A stretch of DNA of 64,000 nucleotides, taken from SELP01 sp035969385 (GTDB lineage: Bacteria > Pseudomonadota > Alphaproteobacteria > Rhodobacterales > Rhodobacteraceae). Positions 35,614 to 43,950 of the stretch are shown one piece after another. Position numbers and translations under genes: made by a program. Within the stretch, counting starts at the first letter, position 1. Every line of letters begins with the position of its first letter. The notes below the pieces were generated by a model, which worked only from the letters and a program-made list of their open reading frames with translations, made no database searches and was not told the origin of the DNA. The DNA is taken from assembly GCF_035969385.1 (NCBI RefSeq), contig NZ_JAYKKJ010000001.1, forward strand, positions 186,001-250,000, given 5' to 3'.

Positions 35614-35934
35614 CTTTCCCTTTTGTCGACCGCCACACCAAATGGCTCAAACCGCCATATCGTGACCTCGCGACATTGATCCAAATGAAATCTAGTGTGG
35701 TCACACTGAACACCGATGTGACCATCAAGCGCGGCTTTGTTGCCCAAATCAAGGCCTGGGTTTCCCTGTTGGACCCCGGCGTGATCGCTGGAAGGTATGA
35801 GCAATTGGAGCCACTGAAAGCACAAGGCCACGGTCTGGTCGACACGCACTGACAGCATGAAACGACGCGGATCGTTGTCGACTTGGTTTGATTTCTAGAT
35901 GGGTTAGGTTCCATCGCTGCGCAGACGCCCACAG
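35614..35934. other. Sequence just outside the island, no clear gene
   Basis: A frame 35592-35852 (86 residues, plus) runs across the attR core and shows no recognisable motif; since it spans the junction it is probably not an original gene. Nothing else is supported here. Confidence 0.35.
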
Positions 35935-36064
35935 TGTTCCAGCGACGCCGCAATTCAGGCCTGTTTGTCTCCGAAGATGCTGTTCTGGATGCCGCTGCGG
36001 CTGACGGCCGGTTCTGTGCAGAGCTGGTTGTGGCTGATTGGGATGGCCGATCAGTCGATGGGGT
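35935..36064 (+). pseudogene. IS5-family transposase fragment
   Basis: The frame reads SSDAAIQACL and then KMLFWMPLRLTAGSVQSW and LIGMADQ, closely following the IS5 segment that in intact copies reads YSDAAIQTCL followed by RQTTGFVESLL. Only about 43 residues remain and neither end of the element is visible. It sits just outside the island's right end. Confidence 0.6.
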
Positions 36065-36200
36065 GCCGGAGGGCCACGCCGACCCAGGCGAACCACACTA
36101 TGTAGCCAAGCCCGAAAACCGCCCCGGTCACCGGCGCGAGTGTCGGCAGCACTGTCGATAGTCCGGCCGTGCCGATCCCAAAGGGCCACCGCACGCACGG
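36051..36200 (-). pseudogene. Possible fragment of a small membrane protein
   Basis: On the minus strand a hydrophobic C-terminal segment (WPFGIGTAGLSTVLPTLAPV, then GAVFGLGYIVWFAWVGVAL) ends with TGA at 36051-36053. Upstream, the hydrophobic reading continues only in another frame (LILALAVRAVAL), suggesting a frameshift or a deletion joint. It is divergent from the broken AraC-type gene. Confidence 0.3.
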
Positions 36201-36216
36201 CGAGCGCGAGGATCAG

Positions 36217-36530
36217 ATGAAGACACCCACCGTGGCGGCGGGCCTTGTGCGCTCGGTTGTCGACCATGTCGCCCAAAGAGGTGTTGATGCGACGGCGCTC
36301 ACAAAAGGCCTTGGGCTCTCTGCCGCCGATCTCGCGGATCAGGACGCGCGTATCCCGCTCGCTCTTTACAAGGCGCTGGTTGCGGCGTCCAAGCGGCCCG
36401 CAAGGTCTCGGTGAACGAGACCGCCTATCTTGTCGGTTTCTCGGAGGCTTCCTCCTTCCTACGTGCCTTCCGCCGCTGGACGGGGCGCACCCCGGCCGAG
36501 TTCCGAGCCACCGGCGGGGCTCTGGCATAG
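36217..36530 (+). pseudogene. AraC-family regulator with internal deletion and frameshift
   Basis: From ATG 36217 the first ~63 residues match the N-terminal ligand-domain start of AraC regulators (GLVRSVVDHVAQRGVDATAL). Around 36400 the frame shifts, and a second segment (VNETAYLVGFSEASSFLRAF, then RRWTGRTPAEFRA) supplies the last helix-turn-helix. Some 200 residues between them, including the first DNA-binding helix-turn-helix, are missing. A normal family member has about 320-340 residues, so this is a dead gene. Confidence 0.78.
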
Positions 36531-36758
36531 CCGGGCCCGTCAGCCCCGGACCCGACGTGTCGGTCGACCAGGGCCAGTTTGTCGTTGACTGGGAAAGCAG
36601 GGCCGCCAAACTTTTGTTAGGGTTGGGTCAGGTCTCGCCTTCGACGGTTTGATCCCGACGGAACCGTTGCATCAGTGCCGCTGCGGTGGCGCGCGGAAGG
36701 ATTGCGTTGCTGCCCGTGCCGAGTAGCATCAGCCGGACTTTGGCCAGAAAGGAAACCC

Positions 36759-37070
36759 ATGATCCGTCATCTTGTTCATCTTCGGTTTCGTGCGGATGTA
36801 TCGCAGGCTGAAAAACAGCAACTATTTGACCGTCTGGCCGGTCTTGCGGACCGGATCGACGGGGTTCTGGATTTCCAGCATCGGGCGAATGTCTCGGTCG
36901 AGACGCCCTTGGTTCGGGGCTTTCTGGACATGTTCTGGTTCGATTTTCGCGATGTTTCCGTTCGGGACGCCTATTTGGTGGACGAGGTGCATCAGGTCAT
37001 CGGCGCCGATATCGTGGCGGCGCTGGAGGGCGGGGCCGAGGGCGTGTTCGTCTGTGATGTGGAGATCTGA
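36759..37070 (+). CDS. Dabb-family (stress-responsive A/B barrel) protein
   Basis: 103 residues from ATG 36759 (AAGGAAA just upstream). The start MIRHLVHLRFRADVSQAEK and the central FWFDFRDVSVRDAYLVDEVHQ are typical of Dabb dimeric alpha-beta barrels. Many members are of unknown function; some are cyclases or stress proteins. Its stop overlaps the glycerate kinase start (TGATG), so the two are translationally coupled. Confidence 0.8.
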   Translation: MIRHLVHLRFRADVSQAEKQQLFDRLAGLADRIDGVLDFQHRANVSVETPLVRGFLDMFWFDFRDVSVRDAYLVDEVHQVIGADIVAALEGGAEGVFVCDVEI

Positions 37071-38341
37071 TGACCCCTGACGATAAGGCCTTTTTGGCCG
37101 GGCTTTTCGATGCGGCCGTTGCGGCGGCTGACCCGGTGCAGGCCCTGCGCCCGCATCTGCCCGCGCGGCCCAAGGGCCGGGTTGTTGTCATCGGCGCCGG
37201 CAAGGGCGCGGCGCAGCTGGCCGCCGCCTTCGAGGACCTGTGGGAGGGACCGGTCGAGGGAGTGGTGGTGACCCGCTACGGCTATGCCGCGCCCTGCCGC
37301 CACATCCGTGTGGTGGAGGCAGCCCACCCGGTGCCGGATGCGGCGGGGCTGGCGGCCAGCGCGGCCCTGATGCAGGCGGTTTCGAACCTGACGCCGGACG
37401 ATCTGGTCGTGGCGCTGGTCTGCGGCGGCGGATCGGCGCTTTTGCCGATGCCTGCCGACGGGCTGACCCTTCAGGATGAACAGGATCTGAACGCGGCGCT
37501 TCTCGCCTCCGGCGCGCCGATCGGGGTGATGAACGCGATCCGCAAGCATGTGAGCGGGATCAAGGGCGGGCGGCTGGCGCTGGCGGCCCATCCGGCAAAG
37601 GTAGTCACCCTGGTGGTCTCGGATGTGCCCGGTGACGACCCGGCCGAGGTGGCCTCTGGCCCGACGGTTCCGTCACGGGTGACGCTGGAGGAGACGCTGG
37701 CGATGATCGGCAACCGGGGCATCGCCCTGCCGCCCGCGATCACCGCGCATCTGGCCAGGGGGCAGGGGGCGCCGCGCCCCGACGATCCGCGGCTGGCCGG
37801 TCACGAGGTTCGGGTCATCGCCTCGGCCCGGTTGTCGCTGGAGGCCGCGGCGGCGCGGGCCGAGGCCGCGGGCATCCCCGCCGTGATCCTGTCCGACGCG
37901 ATCGAGGGCGAGGCGCGGGATGTGGGGCTGGTCCATGCGGCCATCGCCCGCGAGGTGGCGGCGCGCGGTCGCCCCTTTGCCGCGCCGGTGGTGATCCTGT
38001 CGGGCGGCGAAACCACCGTGACCCTGCGCGGCAGCGGCGGCGGCCGGGGCGGGCGCAACACCGAGTTTCTGTTGTCCTTCGCCGGGGCCATCGATGGGCA
38101 GGACGGGATCGTGGCCATGGCCGCCGATACCGACGGGATCGACGGGTCCGAAGACAACGCCGGGGCCTTCGCCGATGGAACCAGCGCAGCACGAATGCGG
38201 GCCGCCGGGGTCGATCCTGTCGCAGCCCTTCAGGGCAATGACGCTTGGGGTGCGTTCCACGCCGCCGGGGACATCTTCGCCCCCGGGCCGACCGGAACCA
38301 ACGTCAACGACTTCCGCGCGATCCTGATCCGTCAGGCGTAG
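37070..38341 (+). CDS. Glycerate 2-kinase (MOFRL family, TtuD/GckA type)
   Basis: 423 residues. N-terminal domain: RVVVIGAGKGAAQLA and AAHPVPDAAGL. The C-terminal MOFRL region has the conserved LSGGETTVTLRGSGGGRGGRN and MAADTDGIDG motifs. It phosphorylates D-glycerate to 2-phosphoglycerate, feeding glyoxylate or tartrate carbon into glycolysis; some relatives were once annotated as hydroxypyruvate reductase. It is coupled to the Dabb gene upstream. Glyoxylate from the purine cluster at 44-51 kb could supply its pathway, but no carboligase is present here. Confidence 0.9.
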   Translation: MTPDDKAFLAGLFDAAVAAADPVQALRPHLPARPKGRVVVIGAGKGAAQLAAAFEDLWEGPVEGVVVTRYGYAAPCRHIRVVEAAHPVPDAAGLAASAALMQAVSNLTPDDLVVALVCGGGSALLPMPADGLTLQDEQDLNAALLASGAPIGVMNAIRKHVSGIKGGRLALAAHPAKVVTLVVSDVPGDDPAEVASGPTVPSRVTLEETLAMIGNRGIALPPAITAHLARGQGAPRPDDPRLAGHEVRVIASARLSLEAAAARAEAAGIPAVILSDAIEGEARDVGLVHAAIAREVAARGRPFAAPVVILSGGETTVTLRGSGGGRGGRNTEFLLSFAGAIDGQDGIVAMAADTDGIDGSEDNAGAFADGTSAARMRAAGVDPVAALQGNDAWGAFHAAGDIFAPGPTGTNVNDFRAILIRQA

Positions 38342-38476
38342 ATCATCAGACGTCTTGGCAAACGTTTCTGGAGGCCCGCAGTCGCATGATCTTATTTCAT
38401 CTTGCCCTTGGTCATCCCGATGGGATCGGGCATGTTTGCGCTATCAGCTCAATGTGGCAAACCGGATGGAACGTTC

Positions 38477-39697
38477 ATGGCCGACTTGGTGAAACCTGAT
38501 TTCACGGACGCAACCATATCTGACGCAGGGCATCGCGCGTTCCTGCGGCAGGATGCAGCGCGCCAGCTCGACTTTTTTCGCCAAAGCCTGCGGCCAGAAG
38601 GCGGGTTTGACAGTCTTGATCTGGACGGATCGGCAATTTCGGGTGCGCCTCAGGAACTGCATGCCACGACGCGCATGGTGCATTCCTTTGCGCTGGGAAA
38701 AATGTGGGGCGCGGACGATTGCGAAGCTGTCATTGACGCCGGGATGGCGTTCCTTTGGTCGCGGCACCGTGACGCCGTCCATGGCGGCTATGTCTGGGCG
38801 CTGGACGGGGCCGGGATATCGGACGATCAAAAGCTGGCCTATGGGCATGTCTTTGTCCTTTTGGCGGGGGCAAGCGCGAAACTGGCGGGACATCCGGACG
38901 CGGACCGATTGATCGCCGATGTGTCTGATGTGCTGGATCGGCATTTCTGGGAGGACGGCCCGGGATTGTTCTGCGACGAATTTTCCCGCGACTGGACCCC
39001 GTTTTCCACCTACCGCGGGTTCAACGCCAACATGCACGGGGTCGAGGCGCTGCTCGCGGCCTATGAGGCGACGGGAGAGCGGGGCTACCTTGATCGGGCG
39101 GGTCGGATACTCGAGTTTTTCACGGCGCGAGTTGCCCCGGCGCACGAGTTTCGCCTGCCGGAACACTATACGCCGGACTGGCAGCCGGACTTTGACTATG
39201 CCGGGAATCCGATGTTCCGGCCGCGTGGCACGACCCCCGGACATTCCTTTGAAATGGGGCGCCTGTTGATCCAGTGGTGGGACCTGATGGGTCGCCCGGA
39301 GGATCACAACCTGACCAATGCGCGGGCACTGATCGAGACAGCGTTGGCCGATGCATGGCTTCCGGGGGGCGGGTTTGCCTATACGCTGGACTATGACGGG
39401 CAGGTGCAGGTCGCGGATCGTTACTGGTGGCCCGTGACCGAAGCGATCGGGGCGGTCGCGACCCTGCTGAAGGTCGATCCGCAGCCGTCTGACCTGATCT
39501 GGTACCGGACCCTATGGGCGGCGGCCTCGGACCTGTTCATCGACCACGATCGGGGTGGATGGTTCCCTGAAATCGACGCCGAGGGTCGCCCGGTTGCAAA
39601 GCAATTCCACGGCAAGCCCGATATCTACCACGCGTTGCAGGCAGACCTGATGCCGTTGGCACCGGGCGTGCCACTTTCGTCTTTGACGCACTCGTGA
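38477..39697 (+). CDS. AGE-family sugar epimerase/isomerase (N-acylglucosamine 2-epimerase fold)
   Basis: 406 residues from ATG 38477. The alpha/alpha-barrel family is recognisable from ATTRMVHSFALGKMWG, YRGFNANMHGVEALLAAYEA, PGHSFEMGRLLIQWW and DYWWP-type segments (RYWWPVTEAIGA). The catalytic His pair is in NMHGVEA and TPGHSFEM. Related enzymes isomerise mannose/fructose or sulfoquinovose, or epimerise N-acylglucosamine; the sequence does not decide. It is alone, 135 bp after glycerate kinase. Confidence 0.85.
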   Translation: MADLVKPDFTDATISDAGHRAFLRQDAARQLDFFRQSLRPEGGFDSLDLDGSAISGAPQELHATTRMVHSFALGKMWGADDCEAVIDAGMAFLWSRHRDAVHGGYVWALDGAGISDDQKLAYGHVFVLLAGASAKLAGHPDADRLIADVSDVLDRHFWEDGPGLFCDEFSRDWTPFSTYRGFNANMHGVEALLAAYEATGERGYLDRAGRILEFFTARVAPAHEFRLPEHYTPDWQPDFDYAGNPMFRPRGTTPGHSFEMGRLLIQWWDLMGRPEDHNLTNARALIETALADAWLPGGGFAYTLDYDGQVQVADRYWWPVTEAIGAVATLLKVDPQPSDLIWYRTLWAAASDLFIDHDRGGWFPEIDAEGRPVAKQFHGKPDIYHALQADLMPLAPGVPLSSLTHS

Positions 39698-39862
39698 TCG
39701 GCATCGGATTCAGGATCACCGATCATGGAAGGTTGACAAACACGTGCTCCGGCAATCCGTCCGAAACCGTCGAATGGCAACTTTGGGCCCAAACCTACCG
39801 CCATTGGCTTGCGCAATGGTAGTGGAATAACCAAACTGGAGGTTCGAGAACGCAGGCCGGAT

Positions 39863-40330
39863 ATGAGTATGAGAAACTTGGTTTCAGAAGACCTTGGCTA
39901 TTCCAATTGCATGGGGCCAGAACTACGGGGGTTTGTAGAAGGGCAACTCTTGCACGATCTAAATCGATACATTCGGTCAGAAGAAGTGATTGGTCGAGAT
40001 GGTGTTCGCTTCGATTGGTCCGGTAGCTGCGTTGAGGGTCACCGAACTCATTGGCTAGACGGAGAAATTGAGAACTTTTCCGGTATCGCCGTTTTTGACG
40101 ATGTGCTGGACCTGATTGCCGAAGGTTGGATGGAATTCATTGAGACAGAAACAGAGCTGCATGTGTTCTGGTGGTTTCTTCGGGGCGGCAGCAAATACGG
40201 CGTGCAGGACAAGACTTCAAATTTCTTGCCTGAACACGTTTGGAAAAAACTCAGCCCCAAAGTACGTTTGAACTGGATGCAGTACGCCCCTCGCGAAAAG
40301 GGGTTCCCGGTGGAAGCGAATGGCAACTAA
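39863..40330 (+). CDS. Hypothetical protein
   Basis: 155 residues from ATG 39863; the frame extends to 39809 without a better start. No family recognised. It has a Trp/acidic-rich middle (AEGWMEFIETETELHVFWWF) and no membrane or signal segment. Its base composition is clearly lower in GC than that of the flanking genes, hinting at recent acquisition. It is convergent with recR. Confidence 0.5.
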   Translation: MSMRNLVSEDLGYSNCMGPELRGFVEGQLLHDLNRYIRSEEVIGRDGVRFDWSGSCVEGHRTHWLDGEIENFSGIAVFDDVLDLIAEGWMEFIETETELHVFWWFLRGGSKYGVQDKTSNFLPEHVWKKLSPKVRLNWMQYAPREKGFPVEANGN

Positions 40331-40417
40331 TGTCCCGCAAACCTGCCCTTCGCAATTGTCGCGCGATCGAAGTCCTGTGAGTCGAGGGATTGGTCCCCTT
40401 TTGTCAGGCGCCGTCCG

Positions 40418-41044
40418 CTAAAAGGATTTTCGGGCCTTCAATGCGGCGCTGATCGTGCCGTCGTCGAGATAGTCCAGCTCTCCGCCGACCGGCACGCCCT
40501 GCGCAAGCGACGTGACCGTCACGCCGCCCAACTGGTCCGCGATGTAATGGGCGGTGGTCTGGCCGTCGACGGTGGCGGACAGGGCCAGGATCACCTCGGT
40601 CACGGCTTCGCTGGCGACCCGGTCGATCAGTTTGGGGATGCGCAGTTCGTCCGGCCCCACCGCATCCAGCGCGGACAGGGTGCCGCCCAGCACATGGTAG
40701 CGGCCCTTGAACACGCCCGCCCGCTCCATGGCCCAAAGATCGGCCACGTCTTCAACGACGCAGATCTCGCCGGTGGCGCGTTTGTCGCTTTGGCAGATAT
40801 CACAGATGTCCGAGGTGCCGATGTTGCCGCAATTCAGGCATTCGCGCGCGGTCTGACCGACCTTGGTCAGCGCCTCTGCCAGCGGCAACAGGTGTAGAGA
40901 CCGCTTCTTGATCAGGTGTAGGACGGCGCGACGTGCGGAGCGTGGGCCAAGCCCCGGAAGCTTGGCCAGAAGGTCGATCAGGTGGTCCAGATCACGGGTG
41001 CCGTCGGTCAAAGATCTCTCCGGGGGCTTTGGTGTGCGGCCCAC
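40418..41044 (-). CDS. recR: Recombination mediator protein RecR
   Basis: 208 residues, normal length. N-terminal helix-hairpin LAKLPGLGPRSARRAVLHL, a four-Cys zinc site (Cys69, Cys72, Cys81, Cys84), a Toprim segment ICVVEDVADLWAMERAG and the C-terminal LAQGVPVGGELDYLDDGT are all present. It acts with RecF/RecO to load RecA at gaps. It is the last gene of the conserved dnaX-ybaB-recR operon. Confidence 0.95.
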   Translation of the reverse strand: MGRTPKPPERSLTDGTRDLDHLIDLLAKLPGLGPRSARRAVLHLIKKRSLHLLPLAEALTKVGQTARECLNCGNIGTSDICDICQSDKRATGEICVVEDVADLWAMERAGVFKGRYHVLGGTLSALDAVGPDELRIPKLIDRVASEAVTEVILALSATVDGQTTAHYIADQLGGVTVTSLAQGVPVGGELDYLDDGTISAALKARKSF

Positions 41045-41101
41045 GAATGGCTGCGCCCTTCGCTATGCCGCATTGGTTCGAAGTGCCAAAGTTATTGCGA
41101 C

Positions 41102-41446
41102 CTAGAACGGCAGGTTCATGCCCGGCGGCAGGCCAAGATCCTGCGCCATCTTCTGCATTTCCTCGGCGGCCTTGTCGCTGGCCCTTTGCTGGGCATCCTT
41201 GATCGCGGCAAGGATCAGGTCTTCGACCATTTCCTTGTCGTCGGCGGAAAAGATCGACGGGTCGATGTCCAGCGCCGTCAGTTCGCCCTTGGCGGTTGCT
41301 GTCGCCTTGACCAGACCGGCGCCGCTTTCGCCCGTGACCGTGACATTGGCCAGGTCGTCCTGCATCTGGGCCATCTTGCCCTGCATGTCCTTGGCCGCTT
41401 TCATCATCTTGGCCATATCGCCAAGACCGCCCATTCCTTTGAACAT
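41102..41446 (-). CDS. ybaB: YbaB/EbfC nucleoid-associated protein
   Basis: 114 residues. MFKGMGGLGDMAKMMKAAKD and the VTVTGESGAGLVKATATAKG core are typical. It forms small DNA-binding dimers. It lies between dnaX and recR, 57 bp from recR and 63 bp from dnaX, the standard order. Confidence 0.94.
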   Translation of the reverse strand: MFKGMGGLGDMAKMMKAAKDMQGKMAQMQDDLANVTVTGESGAGLVKATATAKGELTALDIDPSIFSADDKEMVEDLILAAIKDAQQRASDKAAEEMQKMAQDLGLPPGMNLPF

Positions 41447-41509
41447 TTCTTCGTCTCCTTAGACGGCGTTGCCCGTCAGATACGGGCCGGAGGCGGGCGC
41501 GACAAGGGG

Positions 41510-43291
41510 TCAACCCTCTTCAAACGGGTCCCATTCATCTTCGACCTCGGGCAGGGCCTCTTCCGCGGCTTCCTGCGCCTTTTCGGCCTCGGTCCGGATT
41601 TCGGTGATCTTAGCCTTGGGAAAGGCACGCAGCACCGCCTGCACCAAAGGGTGGCTTTCCGCCTCGGCCCGCAGGGCGGTTTCGGCGGCGTCGCGGACCT
41701 CGGCAATGGTGGGCTGCCCACCGGAATTCACGACCGTGATGGCCCAGCGGTTTCCAGTCCAGGCCTGAAGCCGTGCGCCAAGTTTCTGGGCAAGGGTGCT
41801 GTCTGTGCCCGGCGCTGGTTCAAACTCGATCCGGCCGGGGCTGTATTTCACCAATCGGATGCCGGTTTCCACCTCGACCAGAAGTTTCACGTCCCGATGG
41901 GCGCGGATCAGTTCCACCACGGCTTCAAACGTCGGATAGCGGGCAAGGGCCTGTTCCGTGTCCAGTGCGCGCACGGCATTGCCGGCATGGGCCGACGGGC
42001 CGGAGGGGCCGGTATGGGTCGCGGCAGGGGTGCCCATCGCCTCGGTCCGGCCGCTGCCCGACGTGTGTGCACCGCCACCTCCGCCGGGGCCGGGCGGCGG
42101 CGGGGTCGCGTCCCGCAGTTTCTTGACCAGTTCATCCGGGGTCGGCAGGTCTGCCACATGGGTCAGCCGGATAACGGCCATTTCGGCGGCCATCATCGCG
42201 TTGGGGGCCATTGCGACCTCTTCCAAGGCTTTCAGCAGCATCTGCCACATCCGGGTCAGAACGCGCATCGGCAGGTCCGCCGCCATTGCCTGTCCACGGG
42301 CGCGTTCATCGGGTGACACGGTCGGGTCTTCGGCAGCGTCGGGGGTGATCTTGATCACGCTGACCCAATGGGTGATCTCGGCCAGATCGCGCAAGATCGC
42401 CATCGGGTCGGCCCCGTCGGCATATTGCGACGACAGCTCGGTCAGCGCTTCGGTGGCCCGCCCGCGCAGGATCATGTCGAACAGGTCCAGCACGCGGCCC
42501 CGGTCGGCAAGGCCCAGCATCGCGCGGACCTGATCGGCCGTGGTTTCGCCCGCGCCGTGGGAAATCGCCTGATCCAGCAAAGACTGTGCATCGCGGGCCG
42601 ACCCTTCGGCAGCACGGGTGATCAGGGCCAGTGCGTCATCGGTGATTTCAGCGCTCTCGGCGGTGGCGATCCGGCGCAACATGGCGATCATGTCTTCGGG
42701 TTCGATCCGGCGCAGGTCGAACCGCTGGCAGCGCGACAGGACCGTGACAGGCACCTTGCGGATTTCTGTCGTGGCAAAGATGAATTTCACATGGGCGGGC
42801 GGTTCTTCCAGCGTCTTCAGCAGCGCGTTGAACGCGCTCGTCGACAGCATGTGAACCTCGTCGATGATGTAGATCTTGTAGCGGGCGCTGGCCGCCCGGT
42901 AATGCACGCTGTCGATGATTTCGCGGATGTCGCCCACGCCGGTCCGGCTGGCGGCGTCCATTTCCATCACGTCCACATGGCGGCCTTCCATAATCGCCAC
43001 GCAATGTTCGCAGGTTCCGCAGGGATCGGTCGTCGGGCCGCCGGTTCCGTCCGGCCCGACACAGTTCATTCCCTTGGCGATGATCCGTGCGGTGGTGGTT
43101 TTCCCCACCCCACGGATGCCGGTCATGATGAAGGCCTGCGCGATCCGGTCCGCCTCGAAAGCGTTCTTGAGCGTCCGCACCATGGCATCCTGCCCGACCA
43201 GATCTGCAAAGGTTTCCGGCCGGTATTTCCGGGCCAGCACCTGATAGGCGGGCTTTTTCGTGGCGTCGTCGGAAAGGGGGATGTCGGTCAT
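41510..43291 (-). CDS. dnaX: DNA polymerase III subunit gamma/tau
   Basis: 593 residues. The AAA+ domain shows GIRGVGKTTTARI (Walker A), a four-Cys zinc module around CVGPDG..CGTCEHC, IIDEVHMLS (Walker B) and TVLSRCQRFDLRRI (sensor/Arg finger region). A Pro/Gly-rich linker follows at about residues 395-445, then a tau-type C-terminus that should bind the polymerase core. It is the clamp-loader motor. No obvious programmed-frameshift slippery run was seen in the sequence I read. Confidence 0.95.
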   Translation of the reverse strand: MTDIPLSDDATKKPAYQVLARKYRPETFADLVGQDAMVRTLKNAFEADRIAQAFIMTGIRGVGKTTTARIIAKGMNCVGPDGTGGPTTDPCGTCEHCVAIMEGRHVDVMEMDAASRTGVGDIREIIDSVHYRAASARYKIYIIDEVHMLSTSAFNALLKTLEEPPAHVKFIFATTEIRKVPVTVLSRCQRFDLRRIEPEDMIAMLRRIATAESAEITDDALALITRAAEGSARDAQSLLDQAISHGAGETTADQVRAMLGLADRGRVLDLFDMILRGRATEALTELSSQYADGADPMAILRDLAEITHWVSVIKITPDAAEDPTVSPDERARGQAMAADLPMRVLTRMWQMLLKALEEVAMAPNAMMAAEMAVIRLTHVADLPTPDELVKKLRDATPPPPGPGGGGGAHTSGSGRTEAMGTPAATHTGPSGPSAHAGNAVRALDTEQALARYPTFEAVVELIRAHRDVKLLVEVETGIRLVKYSPGRIEFEPAPGTDSTLAQKLGARLQAWTGNRWAITVVNSGGQPTIAEVRDAAETALRAEAESHPLVQAVLRAFPKAKITEIRTEAEKAQEAAEEALPEVEDEWDPFEEG

Positions 43292-43409
43292 CGGGGCCTG
43301 TCGGATTCGGGGTCCGGGTCAGCATAGGTGGCGCGTGGGCAGAGGTCCACCTGATCCGGGCTTTCGGTGCCCGCTTGACGGTCTGTCGCCCGCGCCCGAA
43401 TGTGCGCCC

Positions 43410-43895
43410 ATGGCAGAGTTTGGATTATATGTAGTAAGTGCCGGGGGCGGAGAGATTGCCCTTTGCCCGATCCCGGGCGGGGCGGGCGACTATGCGTCCG
43501 ACCTTGCGGCCATCTTGCGCTGGGCACCCGCCTTGCTGATCACCATGACGACAGAGGGTGAGTTGGCGGCGGCGGGCGCAGGTACACTTGCCGACGATTT
43601 GGCCCACGCGGGGATCGCGTGGCGGCATGTGCCGGTGGCGGATTTCGGAACGCCGGAGCAGGATGTTGCGCAGCATTGGCCCGAAGTTTCAGAGGCGGCC
43701 CGCGCGGCCCTGTCCCGCGGCGAGCGGGTGTTGGTCCATTGCAAGGGCGGTTGCGGCCGGTCCGGCATGGCGGTCCTGCGGATCATGGTCGACGCAGGCG
43801 AGGCGCCGGAGATGGCCCTGGCCCGATTGCGGCAGGTTCGGCCCTGCGCGGTCGAGACCGAAGCGCAAATGGACTGGGCGGTTCGAGGCGAATAA
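43410..43895 (+). CDS. Dual-specificity/tyrosine phosphatase-like protein
   Basis: 161 residues from ATG 43410. The signature HCKGGCGRSG gives the P-loop HCx5R (nucleophile Cys111, Arg117), and the general-acid loop is probably the VADFGTPEQD segment. The fold and size match small bacterial cysteine phosphatases with unassigned substrates. It is divergent from dnaX (118-bp gap) and followed by a strong bidirectional terminator. Confidence 0.85.
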   Translation: MAEFGLYVVSAGGGEIALCPIPGGAGDYASDLAAILRWAPALLITMTTEGELAAAGAGTLADDLAHAGIAWRHVPVADFGTPEQDVAQHWPEVSEAARAALSRGERVLVHCKGGCGRSGMAVLRIMVDAGEAPEMALARLRQVRPCAVETEAQMDWAVRGE

Positions 43896-43897
43896 AA

Positions 43898-43925
43898 AGC
43901 CCCCGCCGAAAGGTCGGCGGGGGCT
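43898..43925. terminator. Bidirectional rho-independent terminator
   Basis: A perfect 12-bp stem (AGCCCCCGCCGA / TCGGCGGGGGCT) with loop AAGG. On the minus strand it is followed by TTTTTATT, so it mainly terminates the NCS2 permease transcript; it also separates the convergent phosphatase gene. Confidence 0.9.
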
Positions 43926-43950
43926 GATTTCGTGACTTTCTGATCGGGAC

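Noticed and set aside
35749..36609. 286-residue minus-strand frame across the scar region
   Set aside because: It is Arg/Pro-rich and runs opposite the IS5 and AraC remnants; no motif or start signal.
40982..42316. Long open frame on the plus strand across dnaX-ybaB-recR
   Set aside because: It lies opposite three certain genes; long antisense frames are common in such GC-rich DNA and the translation shows no protein-like motifs.
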